Below are positions 1-6,855 of a DNA stretch of 12,437 bases, piece by piece. The first letter of the stretch is position 1; each line of letters starts with the position of its first letter. The stretch spans positions 1 to 12,437 of the forward strand of contig JBEINZ010000066.1 in the NCBI GenBank assembly GCA_040377825.1, written 5' to 3'. Both the position numbers and the translations under genes were made by a program. Origin of the DNA: JBEINZ01 sp040377825 (lineage in GTDB: Bacteria > Pseudomonadota > Alphaproteobacteria > Rhizobiales > Ancalomicrobiaceae). The notes beneath the pieces are model-generated. The model made no database searches and was not told where the DNA came from. It saw nothing but the letters and a program-made list of their open reading frames with translations.

Positions 1-57
1 ACCGGCGCCCCGACCTTGGTCGACCTCAAGCCGTTCCGCGCGGAAAGGTTCGCGTAA
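1..57 (+). CDS. C-terminal end of a truncated gene, possibly an FAD-dependent amino-acid oxidoreductase
   Basis: The first 57 bases read in frame 1 as 18 sense codons followed by TAA (55-57). The peptide ends in VDLKPFRAERFA. C-termini of the form 'DLxPFRxxRF' are common in DadA/glycine-oxidase-like FAD-dependent oxidoreductases, which deaminate amino acids. The gene body lies outside the window, so the FAD-binding region cannot be checked. The stop is only 2 bp from the convergent stop of the Lrp/AsnC gene. Such regulators often sit next to amino-acid catabolic genes, which fits the guess but does not prove it. The open frame is seen; the family is inferred from a short tail only. Confidence 0.4.
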   Translation, partial: TGAPTLVDLKPFRAERFA

Positions 58-59
58 AA

Positions 60-539
60 TCAGGCGTCACGCAGCGGGAGTATTGTCGTGTCCTTGACTG
101 ACGAGATGACAATGCTCGACTGGACTTCCGAGATCAGGTTCGTCGCGAGAAGCTTCATGCGCAGGAAGTCGTCATAGGACTTCATGTCGTCGACGATCAC
201 CTTGAGAACATAATCGGCGGCGCCGGTAATGCGTTCGCACAGAATGACTTCAGGCCAGCGGTTCACCATTTGGTCGAACTGCTGCATGTTGTCGGATGAC
301 GGCAACACGAGCTTTACGAACGTGTAGGACGCGAAGTCCAGGCCAACGCGCTTGCGGTCGATCAGAGCCGTCATGCCCCGGATGACACCGGTTTCCTTGA
401 GCCGCTTGATCCGCCGCCAACACGGCGTCTGGCTCATTCCAGCTCGCAGCGCGACCTCCGCGATCGACAAGGACGCATCCTCCTGCAAGATGCGCAGGAT
501 GCGAATGTCACTCGGGTCGAGAACGAGGGTTTCGCTCAA
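60..539 (-). CDS. Lrp/AsnC family transcriptional regulator
   Basis: This 159-aa protein, counted from a TTG at 539-537, has the usual Lrp/AsnC length and layout. It opens with LDPSDIRILRILQ (from about residue 7), then a winged helix-turn-helix at about 25-55 (SIAEVALRAGMSQTPCWRRI), then a C-terminal RAM/AsnC effector domain from about 70. The RAM domain includes the typical GAADYVLKVIVDD stretch (about 106-118). The family binds DNA as dimers or octamers and senses amino acids. The frame stays open upstream to 731, but that stretch would add 64 residues with no family match and would run into the peptidase gene, so the downstream start is preferred. A GTG at 596 is another possibility. The stop converges on the plus-strand gene ending at 57. 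Its neighbours (peptidase, Liv importer, possible amino-acid oxidase) suggest local control of amino-acid use, which is inference. Confidence 0.92.
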   Translation of the reverse strand: MSETLVLDPSDIRILRILQEDASLSIAEVALRAGMSQTPCWRRIKRLKETGVIRGMTALIDRKRVGLDFASYTFVKLVLPSSDNMQQFDQMVNRWPEVILCERITGAADYVLKVIVDDMKSYDDFLRMKLLATNLISEVQSSIVISSVKDTTILPLRDA

Positions 540-586
540 AGGTAGCTTTCGAAACAAATCGTCCGCGCGATGCGGCGAACTGGAAT

Positions 587-595
587 AGATTAGCA
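587..595 (-). promoter_or_regulatory. Possible extended -10 element for the Lrp/AsnC gene
   Basis: On the minus strand the bases TGC TAATCT occur about 48 bp upstream of the preferred TTG start, in a locally AT-rich patch. This resembles an extended -10 box. No well-spaced -35 is evident. If real, it lies inside the longer open frame and supports the shorter Lrp protein. Confidence 0.22.
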
Positions 596-648
596 CATAC
601 GCGGTGCCCAAGAGGGTTGTTTTCGCGCGAATCCGGTTTGCGACGCAG

Positions 649-1650
649 TCAGGTCCCGAAGCGATCCCGCCATGTTGGCATGGGGTCGCCCGCTGCGCCG
701 CTCGCAGCATAGACGCCGCGTGCAATCGCACGCGCGACGACGTTTGCCGCGTGTAATCCGAGCAATGCCAGGTCCGAACGCGGCTTCAGCGCGGTGGATA
801 GGGCGAAGATGAGATCGCCGTCGAACGGTGAATGAGCCGGATAAAGCGCGCGGGCGAAGCCGTCATGGGCCATAACCGCGAGCCGCTTGGCCTCGGCCTT
901 GGTGAGCGTCGCATCGGTCGCGATAATCGCGATCGTCGTGTTGGCGACCGGCGACCGTGCGGCGCCTTTGAGGCGCGGAAGGGTCGCGTCATCTGGAAAC
1001 GGCGCGGGTAGGCCGAGGCCGCCGAACTCTTCGGCAATTTCGAAGGGTGCCGCCCAGAAATGCCCGCTCTCGCCGATCGTGGCGCTGCCGAGCGCGTTGA
1101 CAGCCACGAGCGCCGCGATCGTCTCACCGGAATCGAGGGTCAGCGACGCCGTCCCAAGGCCGCCTTTCAGGGTCGCGGTGGTCGCGCCGGTGCCCGCGCC
1201 GACGGTGCCTAGAGCAAAGGGCGCGCGCGAGGCCGCCAGTGTGGCCGCATAGCCTAGGTCGCGGTAGGGCGGATAGCGGCCCCAGTCCTTGTCGCCGCCG
1301 TTTAAAAGATCGAACAAAATCGCGCCGGGCACGATCGGCACGGTGACCGGCCCGACGGCGAAGCCGCGCCCGGTTTCGCGCAGGCGTGCTTGGACGCCCG
1401 ACGCCGCGTCGAGCCCATAGGCCGATCCTCCCGACAAGACCAGGGCATCCACGCGCTCCACCGTCTGATCGGGCGCGAGAAGATCGGTATCGCGCGTACC
1501 CGGCGCGCCACCCATGACATGCACGGAGGCAATCGCCGGCTCATCGGCCACCACGACCGACACGCCGGACTTCAGCCGATGGTCCTCGGCATGTCCGACC
1601 GCGAGGCCGTCAATATCGAGAATGGAGTTGGTTGGGCCGGGATGGGGCAT
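649..1650 (-). CDS. P1 family (DmpA/S58, Rv1333-like) N-terminal nucleophile peptidase
   Basis: The 333-aa protein has the hallmarks of the P1/S58 peptidases, which are made as a precursor and cleave themselves to expose a Ser or Thr nucleophile. Visible marks are PGPTNSILDIDGLAVGHA at the N-terminus, VLSGGSAYGLDAA (about 71-83), the self-processing site AN-TTIAIIATDA with predicted cleavage between N237 and T238, and AHSPFDGDLIFALST (about 272-286). DmpA-type members remove N-terminal residues from peptides, amides and esters, some with D- or beta-amino acids; the substrate here cannot be told. ATG at 1650 is chosen because MPHPGPTN matches how these proteins usually begin; an in-frame TTG at 1689 would add 13 residues. 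No signal peptide is seen, so it is probably cytoplasmic. It lies downstream of livK beyond a hairpin at 1740-1773, so read-through from liv would be partial at most. Confidence 0.92.
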   Translation of the reverse strand: MPHPGPTNSILDIDGLAVGHAEDHRLKSGVSVVVADEPAIASVHVMGGAPGTRDTDLLAPDQTVERVDALVLSGGSAYGLDAASGVQARLRETGRGFAVGPVTVPIVPGAILFDLLNGGDKDWGRYPPYRDLGYAATLAASRAPFALGTVGAGTGATTATLKGGLGTASLTLDSGETIAALVAVNALGSATIGESGHFWAAPFEIAEEFGGLGLPAPFPDDATLPRLKGAARSPVANTTIAIIATDATLTKAEAKRLAVMAHDGFARALYPAHSPFDGDLIFALSTALKPRSDLALLGLHAANVVARAIARGVYAASGAAGDPMPTWRDRFGT

Positions 1651-1730
1651 TGGGCGATCGTGAGGTTCGAGTTGGCGCTCGTAATGCAACCCGCATGGTG
1701 CCGTTGATTTTCAAGTTGCGCCGCAGACGA

Positions 1731-1773
1731 TTGGAAACAGCACCGCCGCGGAAGCCCTCCTCCGCGGCGGTGC
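1731..1773 (-). terminator. Probable intrinsic terminator or attenuator after livK
   Basis: A perfect 13-bp stem (1740-1752 with 1761-1773, arms GCACCGCCGCGGA and its complement) closes an 8-nt loop about 58 bp past the livK stop. On the minus strand it is followed by TGTTTCC, a short and imperfect T tract. The very strong stem supports termination or 3'-end protection of the liv transcript. The weak T run leaves room for read-through into the peptidase gene. Confidence 0.68.
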
Positions 1774-1830
1774 ACTTGACCTGCGATCAGTTCAGGCAAT
1801 AACCGATCCGACCCTGCGTTCTTTCAAACG

Positions 1831-2946
1831 TCAGTTCTGGATGTAGGTGATCTTGCCCTTGTCGTCTTTCTTCCAGGAATACATGACGTAGTCGACGTCC
1901 TTGCGGTCGCCCTTCGTGTCATACGAGATGTCGCCGAGCACGGTCTTGAAAACCTTACCCGAGTGCATGACGTCGGCCATCTTCTTGGAGTCGAGCGACT
2001 TGGCTTCGGCTGCAGCCTGGGCCATGATCTGCACGGCGGCGTAGGAGTAAAGGGTGTAAGCCTGCGGCTCGAAGTTCTTGGCGCGGAACTTTGCCACAAC
2101 GTCCTTGGCGACCGGGTTCGCGCGCGGATCCGGACCGAACGACATCAGAGTGCCGATGACGCCTTCGCCACCGATCGTGGCAAACTCGTCGTCGGTAATG
2201 CCATCGCCAGATAGCATCTGGGTCTTGAGGCCCTGGTCACGCATCTGGCGGACGATCAGGCCGCCTTCAGTGTGCAGGCCGCCCCACATCAGAACGTCGG
2301 CGCCCGAAGCCTTGATCTTCGAAACAAGAGCCGAGTAATCCTTTTCGCCGGTGTTGACACCTTCGTAAAGGACTTCCTTGATGCCTTCCTTGTTCATGAA
2401 GCCTTTGGCGGCGTCCGCGAGGCCCTGACCGTAGGTCGTCTTGTCATGGACAACCGCGATCTTTTTTCCCGCGAAGTTCTTAACAGCGTAATCTGACCAA
2501 AGCTTGCCCTGTTGGTCGTCACGACCGCAAGTACGGAACACGTTCCAGAGACCCTTTTCGGTGATCTTTGGGTTCGTGGCCGACGGCGTGATCATCAGAA
2601 TGCCGTTCTCGGCGTAAACATCCGAGGCCGGGTTTGTAACGCCCGAGTTGAAGTGGCCGACGACGAGCTTGACGCCATCGCCGACAAACTTGTTCGCCAC
2701 CGAGACGCCCTGCTTCGGATCGGAAACGTCGTCGCCGATCGACAGAACGATCTTCTGGCCATTGATGCCGCCGGCGGCATTGATGTCTTCAACCGCCTGC
2801 TCGACGCCGTTCTTCAGCTGAGCGCCGAAGGCTGCGTTAGGGCCGGTGATCGGCCCGGCCACGCCCAACTTGATCTGAGCATTCGCGGCGCCCGCGAAGC
2901 TAACAGCGACGGCAACCGCCGCGCCGGCCAACCAAAACTTCTTCAT
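1831..2946 (-). CDS. livK: Branched-chain amino-acid ABC transporter, periplasmic substrate-binding protein
   Basis: This 371-aa protein is a type I periplasmic binding protein of the LivJ/LivK class. It has a Sec signal peptide (MKKFWLAGAAVAVAVSFAGA, predicted cleavage after ANA, residue 23). The mature start is QIKLGVAGPITGPNAAFG, the family ligand segment is GHFNSGVTNPASDVYAENGI with ITPSATNP (about 97-126), and the hinge half holds HDKTTYGQGLA (about 167-177). Only one Cys (C140) is present in the mature chain, so the disulfide of E. coli LIV-binding proteins cannot form. The ATG at 2946 follows AAGGAG with 9-nt spacing. It captures amino acids, or related compounds, and delivers them to LivHM. 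It is last in the cluster, behind a 248-bp leader, which fits the separate, higher expression usual for binding proteins. The exact ligand cannot be read from sequence. Confidence 0.95.
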   Translation of the reverse strand: MKKFWLAGAAVAVAVSFAGAANAQIKLGVAGPITGPNAAFGAQLKNGVEQAVEDINAAGGINGQKIVLSIGDDVSDPKQGVSVANKFVGDGVKLVVGHFNSGVTNPASDVYAENGILMITPSATNPKITEKGLWNVFRTCGRDDQQGKLWSDYAVKNFAGKKIAVVHDKTTYGQGLADAAKGFMNKEGIKEVLYEGVNTGEKDYSALVSKIKASGADVLMWGGLHTEGGLIVRQMRDQGLKTQMLSGDGITDDEFATIGGEGVIGTLMSFGPDPRANPVAKDVVAKFRAKNFEPQAYTLYSYAAVQIMAQAAAEAKSLDSKKMADVMHSGKVFKTVLGDISYDTKGDRKDVDYVMYSWKKDDKGKITYIQN

Positions 2947-3194
2947 TTTCCAACACTCCTTTTCGTTGATTCAACCGATCACGAATGGACTTGCCGATCG
3001 GACCGACCCTTCTCGTCTTTCGGCGGGTTGAATGCGTTGGGAGCGAAGCCCCGCCGCAATCCCGACCGCAAAACAGGCGTTCATCACCCCTGCTTCCGGG
3101 TTCTCCTCGCCTTGGGACAAATCTTGCCCGGAACAAACGAGAAGTCACCTGAAATCCTTCCGGTTGGAAGGAATCACATAAATTTGGACGGTCT
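2947..3194 (-). promoter_or_regulatory. livK leader region with several inverted repeats
   Basis: No gene is credible in these 248 bp between the DUF6867 gene and livK. Read on the minus strand, there is a 7-bp hairpin with a 4-nt loop at 3155-3172 just after the DUF6867 stop, then a 7-bp inverted repeat (3094-3100 with 3127-3133). Closer to livK come a 6-bp repeat (2975-2980 with 2996-3001), an 11-bp palindrome GTTGAATCAAC (2965-2975), and the Shine-Dalgarno of livK. No convincing -35/-10 pair was found. The structures could be an mRNA-processing or termination signal plus operator sites; their roles are inferred. Confidence 0.45.
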
Positions 3195-3563
3195 TTAGGA
3201 CCGGCCGCCGCCGCTCCTCTCAGACCATGCCAAGGGACCCGAGGCGGCATAGAGCCAGCGATACTTCGACACCATCTGCTGAACACGTGTTCTGCGATAG
3301 CCGACCGCTCCAATGAGCTGGATCACGATCAAGTCGACCACGAAAAACTGGGCGCTGAGCAGCGTCCCATGGAACAGCGCGAAATGGATGAACCGGACCG
3401 CGCAGCTCAGCACAACGAGATAAAACACCAGAACCGGGTAAGGCCGCCACGTCGTCGCGCAGGCTCGTCCTGTCATCCAAGCCGCCCATCCGCCCATGAC
3501 GCAGGTAACGAGCAAAAACAGCCAGATCGACGGTTCTTCGTAGAGAATGCCTTGCAGGTTCAT
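3195..3563 (-). CDS. DUF6867-type small membrane protein of the liv cluster
   Basis: The 122-aa protein starts MNLQGILYEEPSIWLFLLVT and appears to have three membrane segments: about 11-30, 43-60 and 68-90. The last includes LSAQFFVVDLIVIQLIGAVGY. After the third segment comes a positively charged tail with QQMVSKYRWLYAASGPLAW. I recognise the pattern (YEEPS-WLFLLVT, GGWAAWMTGRACA-TWRP, RFIHFALF, Y-RWLY) as a small alphaproteobacterial family found beside Liv transporters and named DUF6867. It has no known function. The ATG at 3563 follows GGGGA. It sits about 70 bp after livF and before livK, on the same strand. It may be an accessory or assembly factor of the importer, which is inference from position only. 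Confidence 0.85.
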   Translation of the reverse strand: MNLQGILYEEPSIWLFLLVTCVMGGWAAWMTGRACATTWRPYPVLVFYLVVLSCAVRFIHFALFHGTLLSAQFFVVDLIVIQLIGAVGYRRTRVQQMVSKYRWLYAASGPLAWSERSGGGRS

Positions 3564-3633
3564 CGGATGTCCCCGGACTTGGCCGCGATAACGCGAATGC
3601 TGTTTCGCTTGACCGTCTTCGCCCCTTCAAGGT

Positions 3634-4359
3634 TCAATGCCGGCCGCCTTCCAGATAGGCGGCCCTGACCTCGGGCCGTTCGAGCAGTTCGCGACCGGAG
3701 CCGCTCATCGTGATCGATCCGTTGACCATGACGTAGCCGCGATGCGCGAGCTTCAGCGCATGGAATGCGTTCTGCTCGACGAGGAACACGGTTAGACCCT
3801 CGCGTTGGTTCAGATCGCGAATGGCATCGAAGATCTGCTTGACGATCAGTGGCGCAAGGCCGAGCGACGGTTCGTCGAGCAGCAGCAGCTTGGGGCGCGA
3901 CATCAAGGCACGCGCGATCGCCAGCATCTGTTGTTCGCCGCCCGACAGCGTGCCGCCGCGCTGGTCGATGCGTTCCTTCAGGCGCGGGAAGAGCGCGAAA
4001 ACGCGCGCGAGATCCTCGTCCAGATGCGCGAAATTGTTGATCGCCGCGCCCATCTGGAGGTTTTCCATCACGGTCATGCGCGGGAAAATTCGGCGACCCT
4101 CGGGGGACTGCGCGATGCGAAGGCGCGCGATCTCATGGGTCGCGAGCTTCGTGATGTCGCGGCCTTGATAGAGGATCTGGCCTTCGCGTGCCCGCGGCTG
4201 GCCGAAAATCGTCATCATCAGCGTCGATTTGCCGGCGCCGTTCGCGCCGATCAGGGTGACGATCTCGCCCTCGTTCACATCGACATCGACGCCCTTCAGC
4301 GCGATGATGTTGCCGTAAAAGGTCTTCACGCCACGAATGGCCAGCATCGGCTCGTTCAA
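3634..4359 (-). CDS. livF: Branched-chain amino-acid ABC transporter, ATP-binding protein LivF
   Basis: This 241-aa ABC ATPase has Walker A GANGAGKST (38-46), Q-loop Q84 in IAQSPEGRRIFPRMTV, signature LSGGEQQ (138-144) and Walker B LLLLDEPSLGL (158-168). Gln replaces the usual switch His in FLVEQNA (about 192-198), a known trait of LivF. It pairs with LivG to power import through LivHM at the inner membrane. The start is taken as TTG at 4359, because GGAGG at 4371-4367 lies 7 nt upstream and the TTG overlaps the livG TGA, implying coupled translation. An ATG at 4347 would shorten it by four residues but leaves a 19-nt gap to that Shine-Dalgarno. The frame is open much further upstream to 4755, but that part is a low-complexity Arg-rich shadow of livG. 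Confidence 0.95.
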   Translation of the reverse strand: MNEPMLAIRGVKTFYGNIIALKGVDVDVNEGEIVTLIGANGAGKSTLMMTIFGQPRAREGQILYQGRDITKLATHEIARLRIAQSPEGRRIFPRMTVMENLQMGAAINNFAHLDEDLARVFALFPRLKERIDQRGGTLSGGEQQMLAIARALMSRPKLLLLDEPSLGLAPLIVKQIFDAIRDLNQREGLTVFLVEQNAFHALKLAHRGYVMVNGSITMSGSGRELLERPEVRAAYLEGGRH

Positions 4360-5267
4360 AGCGCCACCTCCGCTTCCGCCGCCGCGACTTCGTCGTCGGC
4401 GACACCCAGATAGGCCGCGATCACTTTTTGATCGTTTCTCACGTGGTCGGCGGACCCATCCGAAATCTTGGTGCCGTAATCCAGCACGACGACATGGTCG
4501 GAAATCTCCATGACCACGGACATGTCGTGCTCGATCAGGAGGATCGATGTCTTCTCGCGTTCCCGGATTTCCAACAGCAGGGTGTTGAGTTCGGCGCTTT
4601 CGCGATGGTTGAGACCAGCCGCCGGTTCGTCGAGGCACAGCAGCACCGGACTCGTACACATGGCCCGCGCTATTTCGAGCCGCCGCTGCGCGCCATAGGG
4701 CAGGGCGCCCGCCGGGTCGTCCGCGCGATCCGTCAGGCCGATCCGGTCGAGCCAATACTTCGCCCGCTCAACCGCTGCCTTCTCGGCTTTCCGATAACCG
4801 CCGATACCGAGGATGCCGAGGACCGTGAAACCGGAGGCAACCATCAACGGATTATGCTGGGCCACCAACAGGTTTTCCAGAATGGTCATGCCCTGGAACA
4901 AGCGGATGTTTTGGAAGGTCCGGGCGACCTTCGCTGTCGCGGAGACCTGATAGTCCGGCATCCGCTCGAGGAGGAAGAGGGCTCCGTTTGGGACCTTTGC
5001 CTTTCGATCGGACTTCGCGGTCAAGCTGTCGAGCGCCGTCCAAGCCTGCAACGATCCGTGACGCAGGCCGATACGGCCCTCAGTCGGCTTATAGAAGCCG
5101 GTGATGCAGTTGAAGACAGTCGTTTTGCCGGCGCCGTTCGGGCCGATGAGAGCGGTAATGTCGCCCTCGCCGACGGTAAAGGACAGGTCGTTCACGGCGA
5201 CGAGGCCGCCGAAGCGCATCGTCAGATGCTCGACTTTCAGGAGCGGCGCGCTTTCCCAACGGTTCAT
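4356..5267 (-). CDS. livG: Branched-chain amino-acid ABC transporter, ATP-binding protein LivG
   Basis: This 303-aa ABC ATPase opens with LLKVEHLTMRFGGLVAVNDLSF. It has Walker A GPNGAGKTT (42-50), Q-loop Q119 in ARTFQNIRLF, a LivG-type signature LPYGAQRRLEIARA (189-202), Walker B LLCLDEPAAGLN (209-220) and switch His H247. It ends with the VIAAYLG motif and a short acidic tail. About 45 residues (64-112) between Walker A and the Q-loop exceed the compact E. coli form; I believe similar inserts occur in alphaproteobacterial LivG. In the signature, Ala stands where YGQQR is common. The ATG at 5267 follows AGGAGGG and shares ATGA with the end of livM, a sign of translational coupling. It works as a heterodimer with LivF. 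Confidence 0.95.
   Translation of the reverse strand: MNRWESAPLLKVEHLTMRFGGLVAVNDLSFTVGEGDITALIGPNGAGKTTVFNCITGFYKPTEGRIGLRHGSLQAWTALDSLTAKSDRKAKVPNGALFLLERMPDYQVSATAKVARTFQNIRLFQGMTILENLLVAQHNPLMVASGFTVLGILGIGGYRKAEKAAVERAKYWLDRIGLTDRADDPAGALPYGAQRRLEIARAMCTSPVLLCLDEPAAGLNHRESAELNTLLLEIREREKTSILLIEHDMSVVMEISDHVVVLDYGTKISDGSADHVRNDQKVIAAYLGVADDEVAAAEAEVAL
4367..4371 (-). promoter_or_regulatory. Shine-Dalgarno of livF that favours the TTG start
   Basis: GGAGG on the minus strand lies within the last codons of livG. Its distance is 7 nt to TTG (4359) against 19 nt to ATG (4347), so it argues for the TTG start. Confidence 0.6.
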
Positions 5268-6850
5268 CCGTGGCCCTCCTGGACGTGGCTACCGGATACG
5301 GCCTTGCGCTCCTTCAAGAAGGCCGTGGGTTCGCGCGTCGAGATCAAGCCGCGCGGCTTCCAGAGCATGATCAGTACCATGGCGGCGCCGAATAGCAGCG
5401 TCCTATACTGGGTCGGATCGAAGTCCGGACCGAACAGCAGCTTGAGGAAGTCCAACTCGCGCATCAGTTCGAACCCGCCGACCAGGGCAATTGCCGCAAT
5501 GACGACGCCGTAGAGGCTACCCATGCCGCCGAGAACGACAATCGCCAGGATTTGCGCGGATTCGATAAAGGTGAAGGATTCCGGGCTGATAAAGCCTTGC
5601 CGCGCGGCGAAGAAGGCGCCGGCGAAGCCGCCGAACATCGCGCCAAGCGAGAACGCCGTCAGTTTGGTGTTCGTCGTATTGATGCCGAGCGAGCGGCAGG
5701 CGATCTCATCCTCGCGCAGCGCTTCCCAGGCACGGCCGACTGGCATGCGACGCAGGCGGATTGTGACATAGGCCGTCAGCAAGGCGAGGCACAAAATCAC
5801 ATAGTAGAGGAAGATCGTCCGGTAGATCGGCGAAAAGGGCAAGGTGTAGGTTGCCCAATAGCTGTCAGGCGGCGCGCCGAGATGGACAGCAACCCATCGC
5901 ACGAAATTCGATATTTGGGCCGCGAACCCGGTTTCGCTCGCGTTGAACGGGATGCCGAAGAAGGTCGGGCGCGGAATGCCGGAAATACCGGCATAGCCGT
6001 TGGAGAAATCCACCCAATTGATGAGCACAAGCCGGATGATCTCACCGAAGGCCAGCGTCACGATCGCCAGATAGTCGCCGCGCAGGCGCAGCACCGGAAA
6101 ACCGAGGATTATGCCCCAGAAGGCTGCAAGAATGCCCGCCAGCGGCAGGAGGATCCAGAAGGAAAGGCCGAACTCCTTCGCGAGCAGGGCATAGGAGTAG
6201 GCTCCAACCGCATAGAATGCGACATAGCCAAGATCGAGCAGCCCGGCGAGCCCGACAACGATGTTGAGCCCCCAGCCGAGCATCACGTAGATCAGGATCT
6301 GGATGCCGAAATTGTCGACCCATTTGATCGAAGCGCCGGCGCCTTTAAAGTAAAGCGTCGCCAGCGGAAACGCGACGAGCGCGCCGAGCATCAGCGAGGC
6401 GAAGGTGTTCGATCCCGCGATTTTTGCGGCGACCGCGCCCGCGCGACCGGCGGCGCCGCGATAGACCGAGTAACTCAGGCCCGTCAGGAGCAACAAACCG
6501 CCGACGACCCCATAGATCTCGGCCAAAGGCCGGGTGATCGCGGGATCGCCGCCAGAGAAGAGATAGGCGATCGCCACGACGATCAGAACAGCGCCCGCAC
6601 CGGCGGCGAGATAGCCGCGCCAGCGCACGGGAAGGTCGACGAAGAGCCGGATCGCGACGACGGCAAGCACGAGCGTGACGAAAAGGGCCGGTCTCGTTGT
6701 CAGAACCAGCTGGTTCCGCATGTTCTGCTGGGTCAATAGCCCGATAAAGGGCCCAAACAGCCCCGCCGCGACGAGTGCCGTCCATAGGGCCCGTTTGGCA
6801 ACACCCTTGAGATCCGATGTCTCGGAACTCGCGTTAGAACCAGTGGCCAT
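5264..6850 (-). CDS. livM: Branched-chain amino-acid ABC transporter, permease LivM (with N-terminal extension)
   Basis: The 528-aa permease has its conserved core from about residue 150. The core includes LGWGLNIVVGLAGLLDLGYVAFYAVGAYSYAL in overlapping pieces (191-222), FPVLRLRGDYLAIVTLAFGE (251-270), the ATPase-coupling EAA-like loop GRAWEALREDEIACRSLGIN (372-391) and a C-terminal WKPRGL motif (497-502). The first 150 residues add about four hydrophobic segments (around 21-40, 54-72, 80-98, 110-128), making it longer than E. coli LivM (about 425 aa). The ATG at 6850 lies 5 bp after the livH stop, with AAAGG about 10 nt upstream inside the end of livH. Its stop overlaps the livG start. With LivH it forms the membrane channel of the importer. 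The final SHVQEGHG tail is hydrophilic. Confidence 0.95.
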   Translation of the reverse strand: MATGSNASSETSDLKGVAKRALWTALVAAGLFGPFIGLLTQQNMRNQLVLTTRPALFVTLVLAVVAIRLFVDLPVRWRGYLAAGAGAVLIVVAIAYLFSGGDPAITRPLAEIYGVVGGLLLLTGLSYSVYRGAAGRAGAVAAKIAGSNTFASLMLGALVAFPLATLYFKGAGASIKWVDNFGIQILIYVMLGWGLNIVVGLAGLLDLGYVAFYAVGAYSYALLAKEFGLSFWILLPLAGILAAFWGIILGFPVLRLRGDYLAIVTLAFGEIIRLVLINWVDFSNGYAGISGIPRPTFFGIPFNASETGFAAQISNFVRWVAVHLGAPPDSYWATYTLPFSPIYRTIFLYYVILCLALLTAYVTIRLRRMPVGRAWEALREDEIACRSLGINTTNTKLTAFSLGAMFGGFAGAFFAARQGFISPESFTFIESAQILAIVVLGGMGSLYGVVIAAIALVGGFELMRELDFLKLLFGPDFDPTQYRTLLFGAAMVLIMLWKPRGLISTREPTAFLKERKAVSGSHVQEGHG

Positions 6851-6855
6851 GCGGG

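Noticed and set aside
34..45. Perfect 12-bp palindrome TTCCGCGCGGAA
   Set aside because: It lies inside the coding end of the left gene, has no T run on either strand and may be a chance product of GC-rich codons.
540..731. N-terminal extension giving a 223-aa Lrp/AsnC protein
   Set aside because: The extra 64 residues match nothing in the family, overlap the peptidase gene by more than 80 bp and include an AT-rich promoter-like patch; family length fits the TTG at 539.
4360..4755. Long N-terminal extension of LivF
   Set aside because: The added part is Arg/Gly-rich and entirely opposite in frame to livG coding sequence; the ABC fold starts at MLAIRGVKTFYG.
4428..5513. 361-codon plus-strand open frame opposite livG and livM
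   Set aside because: Antisense shadow of two well-supported genes; no recognisable domain.
5552..6739. 395-codon plus-strand open frame opposite livM
   Set aside because: It is very rich in Arg, Asp, Glu and Gly, as expected for the antisense of a GC-rich membrane-protein gene, and has no family signature.
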